64,000 nt of DNA, from positions 682,001-746,000 of the forward strand of contig JAMXDE010000015.1 in assembly GCA_026770025.1 (NCBI GenBank), written 5' to 3'. A program made the position numbers and the translations under genes. Below are positions 20,728 through 30,249 of this stretch, piece after piece. The notes beneath the pieces were generated by a model that was not told where the DNA came from, ran no database searches, and saw only the letters and a program-made list of their open reading frames with translations. The first letter of the stretch is position 1. Every line of letters starts with the position of its first letter. The stretch comes from Craspedostauros australis (lineage: Eukaryota > Bacillariophyta > Bacillariophyceae > Mastogloiales > Achnanthaceae).

Positions 20728-20934
20728 TATCAGCACAAAACCGAATAGTGCTAAGAACGTTACTCCCGTAGCCCCCACTATCTATAAATTTCACTTGTGT
20801 TCGGATCAGCAATCGCATCGCCTGTAGCTCAACGGTAGAGCACCAGTAATTCTAACTGAGGTTCCGGGTTCGAATCCCGGCATGGTACTTTGCTTTTTGC
20901 TCTCCCCTTGTGATTTTTCGATAGTGCTCTTTCA
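20728..20934 (+). mobile_element. tRNA-like mobile repeat, copy 2 (uninterrupted)
   Basis: 207 bp from TATCAGCACAAA to ATAGTGCTCTTTCA, bounded by GCTAC on both sides (20,723-20,727 and 20,935-20,939). The tRNA-like core at about 20,818-20,888 has the A-box TAGCTCAACGG, the B-box GGTTCGAATCC, a CAGT/ACTG anticodon-type stem, and a TTTTT terminator 15 bases on. It sits inside the decayed minus-strand frame. The ends carry a short imperfect inverted match around AGCAC. There is no A-rich tail. Confidence 0.85.
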
Positions 20935-22038
20935 GCTACTACTTGGAGGCACCATTCCATCTACCTTTCTCTCAATTCGAACCATCCCTTCCTCATGTCC
21001 GTGTTTACGATGCCTGAGAGTGGGATGATGATCCTCATTCAGACTCCAAGTGGGAACTTCTTTGACTGCGTGCTATAGTACACTTCCAGAATCTTCGATA
21101 CCAATGCCCTGTCTTCCGTGCTTGACTCCACATGAAGGGATTGGGGATCACTTTTTGTATCCCTGTTTGGGTCATACTTCTCTCTGTCCAAGATTCGTTT
21201 CCATGTGATCGCTACTTGCATCTTTGCTAGCTTGGTAAGCTCTTCCTCCAAGGCTTCTGTGTCGATTTGGCAGGTCGAGTATAGCAGCCATCCCAGCATT
21301 GTTGTAGATGGTGCTTGAATTTTGGCTACCTCGAACCTACCTCCAATGTGTTGGAAGAAGTCAGTCAGCTCTCCAGTGATTCGGCTGATCTGCTCTTTTG
21401 CCTTTATCTTCACCCTTAGATATCATTTCTCTTGTGCGGCCTTGTAGATTGGTCGTACGCCTTTGAAGAACTTCTTCAGGTTCGTCATGTCGGTAGGGAA
21501 TGACTCCATTGCGTGGACGATTGTTTGATCTTTGTAGGGATTCCATGGCAAGAGTTTCGCCATTGTGTTCACTCTCTGTATCGACCATAGGAACTCCTTG
21601 CACCACGCAATGGCTGCATCGATGGCTGTTCCTGCGTTGTTGGCTCCGTCCCCTCCTTCGATCATCATCTGCACGTCGCAGTATCTTGTCTCCACTGCAT
21701 TCTCCTTCGTGCACTTCCCCCATTTCACTCTGCTCTCATTGCTGCCTGCTTGTGTGGCTTCGTCACAGTCCATTGCTTGTTCCTTGATTCCTGGATCCCC
21801 TCTTTTCTTTGTGTGCCATCCAGTTGCTGGTGGTTGTGATGATCTCCACTTCTCCTGTTGGTCTTGTTTCATCTTTTCCTTCCATTGCTCTGGTCATCGC
21901 CTTCTCCCCCTCCTTCCCTGATCCTTGCAGGTCCTTCCTGTTGTGTGGTTGTTCCTCTTGCAAAGTGTGTCTTGGGCTTCGGACCGTCCTCTTCTTGCTC
22001 TCTCCTGTCTCCTCTTTCTTCCCCTTGTGTGCCTCGTT

Positions 22039-22785
22039 TGTCAACATCTAGATCGCAATTTAGGCTAACATCACACATGACTGGAACGTGATTCGACTCG
22101 ATTGATAGTATAGTCGAATGAGTCTTGATGATGCGAATGGTGTTCGGGTTCTATTGTCATCAGATATGACGTAGGCACTGACATCAGCGAATGACGTCAG
22201 AGGATCGTCACTGAGGTCCGAGGAATTAAGAATAAATGTTAGTTATGGTATGTTGACTTGTCTAGTGACGCCAGGTGCATCGGTGAGCACGTGGCAACAA
22301 CAATTAGGAAATAGTCCTGTGATGTCAGGGATGATGCAAGCAATCTACTGATGTCAACAGTTGGGATATATGAATCCTATGGGATTCCAAGACCAGCCAA
22401 GACCGGGCAAGATTAGACAAGATCAGACAGAGATGTAGAAAGACCCAAGAGGAGAAATAACACAAGTCACTGCGCAAAGCAGACAACACCCTTGGGCAAC
22501 AAAGTAGAAAATATGCCTGATGTAACATGAAGACATCAAGCAGATCAGTAGGAAGACCTGATGATGAATCAGGCAAGATTGTAGAAATGGTGCATGAACG
22601 CATCAGATTAGGATGAGTGAGATCTTGTGCTCACAATTTCAAACTCAATCATCAATTGACTACAACTAACTTAGAACACAACAAACACCAAACATCTCCA
22701 ACTTCACCTGACGGATTGATCACCCAGGCGGTGTCGTAAGTGCAGTGTTTGGTGCCCTTGACTTGTATGCAATTGCTGATTATCA
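22039..22785 (+). repeat. Solo LTR related to the element A LTR
   Basis: About 747 bp, starting TGTCAACATCTAGATCG and ending TATCA, flanked by the 5-bp duplication TCGTT (22,034-22,038 and 22,786-22,790). Its first 100 bases match the 5' LTR of element A. Minus-strand open sequence resumes on both sides, so it inserted into the decayed frame and later lost its internal part by LTR-LTR recombination. Confidence 0.75.
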
Positions 22786-23540
22786 TCGTTCTCTCCTTCC
22801 TTTGTTGCTCTCTCCCATTTGTCGGACCATTCAATTTCTTCTTCACTGCTTTCTTCATCGTTGTCTCCTTTTGGGTCCTTCCTGTCTAGTGTGTTGCTCT
22901 CTGCAGTCTTGTTGTCTTCAGCCTTGTCCATTGGTGCAACCTTGCTTGATTGCTCTTCCATCTTGTCTTCTCCCTTCTTGCTTCCTTCTGCCTCTTTCTG
23001 CTCTTCCTTTTCCATGTCTTTGGTGTTTTTCATCTTCCCCTACTTCTTGCTCATCACCTTTCTGATTGCATCTTTGGATGATCCCATGTATTGCTGTCCT
23101 GTTTTCTCTTCTTTCCCATTGATCCCTTCCTTCTCAATGCACTGCTTGCACACAACTGGGAATCCTCTTGGCATTGTTAGCCCTTCTTCTGGCTTGATCC
23201 ACGCTCTACATTCCCTGTGTGCTGGCTCTCCACATGCAGTGCATCTAACTGCCACCACTGCCTTTCCTCATCCTTTGCAGTACTTTCCTGCTGCACACTC
23301 GACCTTGCGCACTCCTTGTCCTTGTTGTCCATCGTTCTTTTCCATTTCCGCACTGTTCTTTCTTCTGCTAAGCCCTCCTTTGGCCTCTCTCTCCCCTCTG
23401 TGTCCTCCTGTGGTTTTGTTGTTGGTTGCTCCTCTGATGTACACTTCTATCAGCATTTGCCCTGACGGTCATGTCATCTTGCTGCTTGGTGTCGTCATTG
23501 TTGGTTCGTTGCTTTACTAGTTAATTTTCTTGTCTGTTGT

Positions 23541-24225
23541 CTTTCTTTGATTTGTTTATTCGTGTTGTTTTGCTGTGACAATTTCTTCTGGAATTTTTGT
23601 TCCGTTTGGAAATTGTACACTGCTCCACTCATACTCTTTGCAAGGTGCGCGCACATGCTGTTGCGTAGCTACTTGGATCGCGGGTATGTTACAACGACTC
23701 GTGCGTAGACATGGTACTTTTTCAGGCGTTCAATTGAGAACCACCCATCAACCAAGATCGACTCACCACCACAAACTCAGAAGAAACCAGAACCCCAACC
23801 AAAGAGCGAAGGACATCGAAGAAGAGATCTCATTTGCAACGGGCATGAGTGGATGCGCAAACCGATCTCACATCGACCATGGCCATCCATCATTGATTGC
23901 TCCAGCAGCAAGGATACAGCGACGAGACACACCCGCACCTGTCAACGACAGCGCACGAGAATCCAAATTCCCAACGGTGCCATCTCGTGCAAGGGTCCTT
24001 TGGGACAACATCTTCGGACAGCTTGTCTGCGCCATCCATTCTTCCGATCCGCGTGAGAATTCTGCTAGAGCTTGGCTCCTGCTCGATTACCCCACGCACT
24101 CAATCGCAGTACAAGCTATTGTGCGAGAAGGAGTGTTCTACTCTATACTCGTACATCCGATGCGTTTACATCGCAAGAACGCCGGCCGCCGATCTGCTGG
24201 ATCCGCAAGGAGGAGATCTGCCTTC
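23541..24225 (+). other. Upstream region of the TrhO-methyltransferase gene
   Basis: About 685 bp between the repeat nest and the chosen start at 24,226. The reading frame of the gene stays open back to 23,575, but translated composition there is not protein-like and shows no domain, while a good leader peptide starts at 24,226. It is read as promoter and 5' leader. No clear TATA box was found. Confidence 0.5.
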
Positions 24226-27174
24226 ATGAGGCGAGGTTCGCTTTCGACCATCAGCGGCTGTGCTGTGTTCGTGGCATCCGTCACGATGATGACGAGCATG
24301 GCCACCATGGCAAGAAGCGTGGCTGCATGGCAAGGATCGCCGTTGCACACAACAGCAGCACGACGGCATCTCTTCGCCAACAAGATCTCGATTCTCCATG
24401 GTGCGCAGCATTCCAGGCAGCAAACACTCATTCCTTCAGCTGCTGCTGTTGCTGCTGCTCGTTTGCCGTGGGGTGCGTCCCTCTTCCAAACCGGAACCTC
24501 TAGCGATGCAGGCGGTGACAATGGAATAGCGGCGGTATCTGCATCTACGACGGCGTCAGGGACGAGCACTGCCACCACGAACCGAGTCCCGACCAACCAA
24601 GAAATCGTGGAGCGTCGGTTGGATGCAATCAAAGAAAAGCGGTTGGCCCGTCAGCAATCTTCGACGCAACGTCGTGAGCGCAACCTGCATCTCAAAAGGT
24701 TGCTACACACGCAATCAGGTGGTGCTGATTACGCTGTCCCTCCCCTGTACGCCGTCAAGGTGTGGGTCGCAGATGGCTTTCGCGATGAATTGAAATTGAC
24801 GGGACGGGAAAAGCGTGGCAGGGTATTCTTGGAACGCAGCAAGGTCCAGACCTTCCATGATCTCAAGGGTGAGATGCATGCTTTCTTCCGTGCCTTGCGC
24901 AAGGATACGTACCTGCTGGAGGCTAGCTTGCCGGTCGTCACGGAAGAGGGCACCATCCTGTCGCCGTCGGAATATGATGACGATGCGACCGAATCATGGC
25001 CGATTCGTACCGATGCGGACGTCGCGCGGGCGTTCCGGGCAGCAGATGACCTCTTCCAATCGAACACGACCAACTTGGTGCGTCCATCGATGGTCATTTC
25101 CGTCCTGGAGAATCCGGATGCTCCCAAACCTCCACCGATTCCATCGTATTTGGTGGATCTGCCCGATCCACAAGATGCCGAAACCATGACGATGATCTCC
25201 TTCTACAGCTTCCCACCGAACGGTGGCATCGACGACCCCGAGCAGTTTGCGGCACAGCTACGCAAGACATGGAAGCCATTCCATGCCCTCGGACGTGTTT
25301 ACGTGGCGCACGAAGGCGTCAATGCGCAGATGAGCATCCCATCGAACGTGCTGGACAACTTCATGGAATGCTGCCGATCCATACCGGAGCTCGAACACAT
25401 GGAGAATGACATCAACATCGATCCTAAACCATTGACTATGGAAGAGTTCGCAGTGGCTGGCGTTCCCAACCGTGGCAAACCAGCGCCGCCGTTCCGCAAT
25501 TTGCACGTTCGGGTGCGTCATCAGGTGGTCGCGGATGGGTTGGACAAGTCTTTGGATTGGCAGTCGGCCGGGTACGATATGCCGCCGCTGGAGTGGCATG
25601 AGACTCTGAAGCAGGCGAGCCAACGCGCGAATGAAAAATCTGGCTCGAATGCAACCGCGAGTGCGGACGCTTTGGACGCCCCGCCCATTGTGCTGGACTG
25701 CCGCAACACGTACGAAACGGATGTCGGTATTTTCGATGGAGCCGAGCCGCTGAACACTGACAACTTCCGAGATTCATGGGATGTCCTGAAGGAACGGCTG
25801 GCGGATACACCGAAAGATGCCCCTATCATGACGTACTGCACGGGCGGCATCCGCTGCGTCAAGGTGGGAGCCTACCTGACGCAGGAGATGGGCTTCACCA
25901 ACGTGTCGCGATTGGCGGGTGGCATCATCGCCTACGACCGCACGGTCTCGCAGGAGGTTCCAGACGAAGAATCCATGTTCAAGGGCACGAACTTCGTCTT
26001 CGATGGTCGGCTGGGCCGCAGCATCACAGATGATTCCCTCGCCGTTTGCATCACATGCGGCGGGCAGACTTCGTTGGTGAGCAACTGTCGCAATGACAAT
26101 TGCCACAAGCGCATGGTCCAGTGCGAGCGCTGCCGCACAGACTTCATGGGCACATGCTCCGACGCATGCCGCACCCGCGTCATTAACGGTGCCATGGCTC
26201 CACGTCGTGGGACGCCAGGTGGCGGCGTTTCCGGTGAGGAAGACGATTCGCAAGATCTGGATTCTTCCAGCGGCGAGACAATATCCACAACAACGTACGA
26301 TTCCATCGACGACTACAGCATCGGCCATTCCACGTCTGCGCCATGCTTGTTCTCTGAAATGGAGCTCAACACGAGAGCCTTCTTTCCTTCGGGTGCCCAC
26401 ATGGTGTCCGGCGAATCGCAAGGACGGTTTCTGACCCAGCTCACCGCCATGGCACGCGAAGGCCGCGTGCTGGAATTGGGAACGTTCAGCGGATACGCGA
26501 CGGCGTGCTTTTGGGAAGGTGCGCGCGATGCCGGTGCCGCGATGCAAACCACAGGAAACAAGGATCATGGTCCGTACATTTTGACGATGGAACGGGATCG
26601 ACGCGCCTTTCAGCTGGCCCATGCGCAGCTGAAGGTGATTGGTGAGCAGGGCATGGAGGGCGCTGCGAAGGAGATGGCAGCTTTGCGTGATGATCCTTCG
26701 TCGCTGCCGGAGTTGCAAGACACCAAGATCACGCTGCCGCCGTTGGATGGCGTTGCTGCATGCGATATGTGGCATGTGACGGATGCCCTTGCCACCGTCG
26801 AAGAATTGGCCGCGGGCAAAGGTGGGGATGACCAACCCGCACCATTCGACATTGTCTTTGTCGATGCCGACAAAACGCGGCTGTTGGATTACGTCGAGGC
26901 CTGCCTGGCCAACGACAACGTGCTGAAGAAGGGTGGCATGATTTTGGTCGACAACGTACTGTGGAAAGGCCTCGTGCTGGAGGCAAGCCAGGGAAGCTTC
27001 ACCTCCGTCGCGGACACGCACGATGCCGGGAAGGAAGAGCTGCGCAAGAATCGACGCGCGCGTAAACTGGCAACGCAGATGCATCGATTCAACGAGGCCA
27101 TCGCCAAAGATGAACGGGTGGATGTGCAATTGTTTCCCATCCGCGATGGTCTCAGCATGATACGGAAGAAGTAG
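24226..27174 (+). CDS. Fusion of TrhO-type tRNA U34 hydroxylase and TrmR-like O-methyltransferase
   Basis: A 982-residue protein. Residues 1-36 form a hydrophobic leader ending in a V-A-A-W site like the diatom plastid cleavage motif. About 140-290 is an unassigned domain. From 323 comes a TrhO (YceA/UPF0176) N-domain, then a rhodanese domain with the catalytic loop Y-C-T-G-G-I-R-C (Cys538) and the family's C-terminal Cys cluster (608 to about 650). After a Ser/Asp linker, 713-982 is a class I SAM-dependent O-methyltransferase of family 3: motif I V-L-E-L-G-T-F-S-G (748), V-D-A-D-K (about 875-880), D-N-V-L-W-K-G (909). In bacteria TrhO makes ho5U34 in tRNA and TrmR methylates it to mo5U34. 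A plastid role is inferred. The Met at 24,226 was chosen because it begins the leader; the frame is open further upstream. Confidence 0.88.
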   Translation: MRRGSLSTISGCAVFVASVTMMTSMATMARSVAAWQGSPLHTTAARRHLFANKISILHGAQHSRQQTLIPSAAAVAAARLPWGASLFQTGTSSDAGGDNGIAAVSASTTASGTSTATTNRVPTNQEIVERRLDAIKEKRLARQQSSTQRRERNLHLKRLLHTQSGGADYAVPPLYAVKVWVADGFRDELKLTGREKRGRVFLERSKVQTFHDLKGEMHAFFRALRKDTYLLEASLPVVTEEGTILSPSEYDDDATESWPIRTDADVARAFRAADDLFQSNTTNLVRPSMVISVLENPDAPKPPPIPSYLVDLPDPQDAETMTMISFYSFPPNGGIDDPEQFAAQLRKTWKPFHALGRVYVAHEGVNAQMSIPSNVLDNFMECCRSIPELEHMENDINIDPKPLTMEEFAVAGVPNRGKPAPPFRNLHVRVRHQVVADGLDKSLDWQSAGYDMPPLEWHETLKQASQRANEKSGSNATASADALDAPPIVLDCRNTYETDVGIFDGAEPLNTDNFRDSWDVLKERLADTPKDAPIMTYCTGGIRCVKVGAYLTQEMGFTNVSRLAGGIIAYDRTVSQEVPDEESMFKGTNFVFDGRLGRSITDDSLAVCITCGGQTSLVSNCRNDNCHKRMVQCERCRTDFMGTCSDACRTRVINGAMAPRRGTPGGGVSGEEDDSQDLDSSSGETISTTTYDSIDDYSIGHSTSAPCLFSEMELNTRAFFPSGAHMVSGESQGRFLTQLTAMAREGRVLELGTFSGYATACFWEGARDAGAAMQTTGNKDHGPYILTMERDRRAFQLAHAQLKVIGEQGMEGAAKEMAALRDDPSSLPELQDTKITLPPLDGVAACDMWHVTDALATVEELAAGKGGDDQPAPFDIVFVDADKTRLLDYVEACLANDNVLKKGGMILVDNVLWKGLVLEASQGSFTSVADTHDAGKEELRKNRRARKLATQMHRFNEAIAKDERVDVQLFPIRDGLSMIRKK

Positions 27175-27606
27175 GTTGGCACGGAAGATGCGACAGTAGG
27201 TATTATATAATAATATTTAGTTTAGGCAACATTAGAATTGGTACGTTGAGTTGTTTTGGTTCGTGGCTACACTCGCTCCGTAGATACGAGTTGAGTGGGC
27301 TCGGGCACGTGTCGCGGAAGCGAAGGCAATGACACGAATCCTTCCCATTGGCTGTTGTTGTGATGGTGCAGAATCCGCGCAGAAAAGAACGTTCGAGAAG
27401 GAACATGGATCCTGGCCCATGATGACACATGAAATGGAAGCAACAGGGACACCCAACATTTTGTCCAGAAGATCCATCTTGAACGTGATTGAAAGTTTTC
27501 GACATGACATTTTCTCTCTTTTGACAGAACTGATCGAGAAAACGATAGTGTTGCTCATTTTTACTAGTTTCCAAAATTTGTGAAATAGCGGTTTCCTTGG
27601 TTGTCA
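27175..27606. other. Intergenic, no gene seen
   Basis: 3' flank of the TrhO-methyltransferase gene. Short open stretches on both strands lack domains or protein-like composition. AT-rich sequence just after the stop (TATTATATAATAATATT near 27,200) probably belongs to the 3' untranslated or polyadenylation region. Confidence 0.5.
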
Positions 27607-27760
27607 TCAGTTGACGGAGTGAGACAAAGTTGGACAAAGTCAGACAAAGTTGGACAGAGTGAGACAAAGTTGGACAGAACTCGGCAAAAATGGACAATAG
27701 CAAATCGACTTTGACAAAATTGGACACAATTGGACAAAGTTGGGCAAAGTCATCCAAACA
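27607..27760 (+). repeat. Degenerate 10-bp minisatellite, left arm
   Basis: About 14 units of a GACAAAGTTG-like decamer, with a strict 10-bp period and drifted units. The array at 29,785-29,940 is the same motif in inverted orientation. Confidence 0.85.
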
Positions 27761-29784
27761 CAGACATGAGCCAAGCACACGTGTAAACAAAAATGACTAC
27801 GGAGACAAGTGAATTCTATTTTGCAGCGTAAATCTGTCTTAATTAGTTGTGTTACACTTCCTCCCAAGATAAACGATGAAGTTCTGATGACGAGCCTCTT
27901 GGTAGATGCGTTCCTTGAACTTCGTATGACTAAATGGAGCATACTCAGGCCAGCTTTGTCGCAGTTGGAACGGTGTTAAATGTGTGTGGCTTCCATCCTT
28001 GATAGCGTGGCAGAGAAGCATCTTTGCGACAGACACAAAATAGGCTCCCCCGGTGGTTGTGTTTCTGTCGTGGGTGGAGTTGCCCGTTGTTCACCAAGGT
28101 GTTGGATTCCATCAATCAGTGTCTGAGCTTCTTCACCATTTGCTTCCGATGATTGCAAAGCCTAGCTTCAGACTGACTGAAAACAACATCAATGGATCCT
28201 GCCAGGTGAGAATAGCACAACTCCCATGCCTCAACATCAGCAACCTCTTCCTCTTCCACTGGCAATGTACCAGAAAGATCCTCAAGGATGATTTCTCTTG
28301 CCTGACTTCCCCTCCATTGTGCAGTACCAGATGAAAGGAGGAGCAGAACTATTTGAAACTTGAGTTCTGGTGCATGTTCCCAACAATTCTCCCATCACTG
28401 ACAAATCACAACAACAGAAGGTTATCGCATTTCACATTCACACCCCTGTACTAATGTCACAACTGGCAATCACATTCGGATTTCACATTGGTACTCATGA
28501 CTCATTCGCGACCTACGAAGAAAGACAACCAAAGTGGCTGGACTAGCTTCTCTTCTGTAGAACAGAATTCTATTTTAGACTTATCAGCACAAATACATAT
28601 AGTGCTAAATCTCATTACTCCGGACGCCGCCACAATCTATTTATTTCACTTGTGTTTGGTTCAGCAATTGCAACGCTTGTAGCTCAATGGTAGAGCGCCA
28701 GTAATTCTCACTGAGGTTCCGAGTTCGACTCCTGGCATGGTACTTTGCTTTTGCTTTCCCCTTGTGATTTTTACGGTAGTGCTCTTTCAAGACTGCTCTG
28801 GTCTGGATGCTCTGTTGCATGTTATCGCATCACATGTTGAGACAAAAATGATGGTAGGATCATTAATGGGTGTGTCCTGAGTTGCATGCAATGCATATCT
28901 CTCTTTCTCCTCTTCATAGCCTAGTATTGTGAGATTGTTGTTGCCATCTCTTCTGTCGCAACTTTGCCACTACCAGAAGTCCAATAACAGAGGCGCAAGC
29001 ACTTCGTCCCTGCTACTTCCTGACTTGTTCAAGTCTCTCTTGCCAATATCAATGGCAGAGACTTCTTGATCACCATATCATGGAGATGGATCAGCAGTTT
29101 GCTGTCCAATAGAAGCTCCTCATGCAGTCTACACAGAACTATTGCTATGGCACAATAAGTTGGTTGGAGGCCACCAATTACGTCCGCTATGGCAATCAGG
29201 AGCTCCAAAGGATGCAAAATGCGTGTTGGTCCAAGTTCCTGGTCATATCAGAGGGCACCGATCCTCAGAGAATCCAGGAACACACCATGTATGATGCATC
29301 GGATGAAATGGGCAATGAGCAAAGCTTCCTTGGCTGGACTATGAAGGGAGTCACTGCTAATTGCACGCAAATATCATAGATGACGTTTGCAGGCATATCC
29401 AACATTGCTTTCACTCTCTATTGCTCCATGTATCCTTCACACTAGAATGCTAGCTTCTGCTTTGCTAGCATGCCAATGCATCCATCATCAGTATGACAAA
29501 GATGACGGAACACTATTGTACATGAAGAGATATGATTGGGCGTTTATTTCGTTTTGACATGTGGAAGGTCTATTGCCGGGACTGCGACGTGAAACTCGAT
29601 TGTGTTTCAATTTCCGAGGGGGGGAAATTCGCATGTTGCCCCTCCAAAAATATCTCGATGAGGTTATATTGTACTGTGGGAATTGCTATTTGTAATACAA
29701 TATCACTCATATCAGAGCGAAGTCGCAGGTCCATAGTCTGGAGAGAGCAACTGATTCATCGCCCACTCTAATTTCCGTCATCAG
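27761..29784. other. Degenerate block between inverted minisatellites
   Basis: About 2 kb with no intact gene. The minus strand at 27,840-28,160 has a short open stretch with a T-P-x-x-L-R...P-E-Y-x-x-F pattern, and 29,030-29,220 keeps another protein-like remnant, both suggesting decayed repeat-borne frames. tRNA-like repeat copy 3 lies inside. The block and its inverted arms may be one dead transposon of about 2.4 kb; no transposase motif was recognised. Confidence 0.4.
28582..28789 (+). mobile_element. tRNA-like mobile repeat, copy 3
   Basis: 208 bp, TATCAGCACAAA to GGTAGTGCTCTTTCA, flanked by AGACT on both sides (28,577-28,581 and 28,790-28,794). The core (about 28,672-28,742) keeps an A-box (TAGCTCAATGG) and a B-box with one change (AGTTCGACTCC). 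It is more diverged than copies 1 and 2, so older or from another subfamily. It also supplies an empty version of the piggyBac insertion site (GCACTATATG when read in reverse). Confidence 0.85.
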
Positions 29785-29940
29785 CCTGAGTCTCGCTTTG
29801 TCCGGCTTTGTCTGATTTTGTCTACTTCTGTCTGACTTTGTCTGACGCTTTCTGATTCTGTCTGGTTTTGTCTCACTTTGTCTCATTTTGTCTAATTCGG
29901 TCAAATTTTGTCTGACATTGTCTGCCATTGTCCAACTCAT
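29785..29940 (-). repeat. Degenerate 10-bp minisatellite, right arm (inverted)
   Basis: About 15 units of a GTCTGACTTT-like decamer with exact 10-bp spacing, the reverse complement of the motif at 27,607-27,760. Just outside each array there is a weak inverted match (TTC-TTG...TTGTCATC-G), which may be the remains of terminal repeats. Confidence 0.85.
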
Positions 29941-30249
29941 TTTCAGGCACAATTTCGGATCTCAGATGACAATTGCAAAGAAGCAAAAATATCCATTTTT
30001 CCTTTCGAGAACAATTTCTCAGAAATAATCCTCCATTATCGAGTCCCGTAATGAGTAGTTGACCCAGAAAAACTCATGAAATGGACAATTTGTTGGGTGT
30101 CCCAGATCAAAAGACCCATCAACGTTCTTTTCGTTTCGTCAGTCGTCATCCTTCTTCGCACAACATTCAATCGAATCCAAACAGAGACACAACATCACAA
30201 CAACAGCATAACAACAACAGCAGGAGGTTGCTCCATCTCTGCTGCCACC

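Larger units (their letters stand above)
19780..23540 (-). pseudogene. Decayed minus-strand reading frame of unknown repeat-type family
   Basis: A series of open minus-strand stretches with consistent protein-like composition. The 5' end (near 23,040-23,460) has a Cys/His cluster of PHD or RING-like spacing (C-T-A-C-G...H-R-E-C...C-K-Q-C). The middle (22,790-23,040 and 21,040-22,030) is Glu/Lys-rich followed by a more globular stretch; the 3' end (19,780-20,430) is coiled-coil-like, rich in Gln, Lys and Glu. It is interrupted by the solo LTR at 22,039-22,785 and by tRNA-like repeat copy 2, and is broken several times besides. No polymerase, integrase or transposase motif was seen, so the family stays open; repeated insertion suggests an old mobile element or dead gene. 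Confidence 0.5.

Noticed and set aside
20818-20888. Working tRNA gene
   Set aside because: The D and T arms are convincing, but the acceptor ends do not pair, the anticodon stem has a mismatch and position 33 is A rather than T. The conserved flanks and target duplications show that it is part of a mobile repeat.
15524-20934. Classifying the 207-bp repeat as an ordinary SINE
   Set aside because: The tRNA part is central rather than at the 5' end, there is no A-rich or simple-repeat tail, and all three duplications are exactly 5 bp.
23575-24225. Starting the TrhO-methyltransferase at the first Met of the open frame (23,575)
   Set aside because: The first 217 codons have no domain or targeting logic, while the Met at 24,226 begins a good hydrophobic leader with a plastid-type cleavage site.
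25774-27129. 451-codon minus-strand frame
   Set aside because: Antisense to the rhodanese and methyltransferase coding sequence; no domain.
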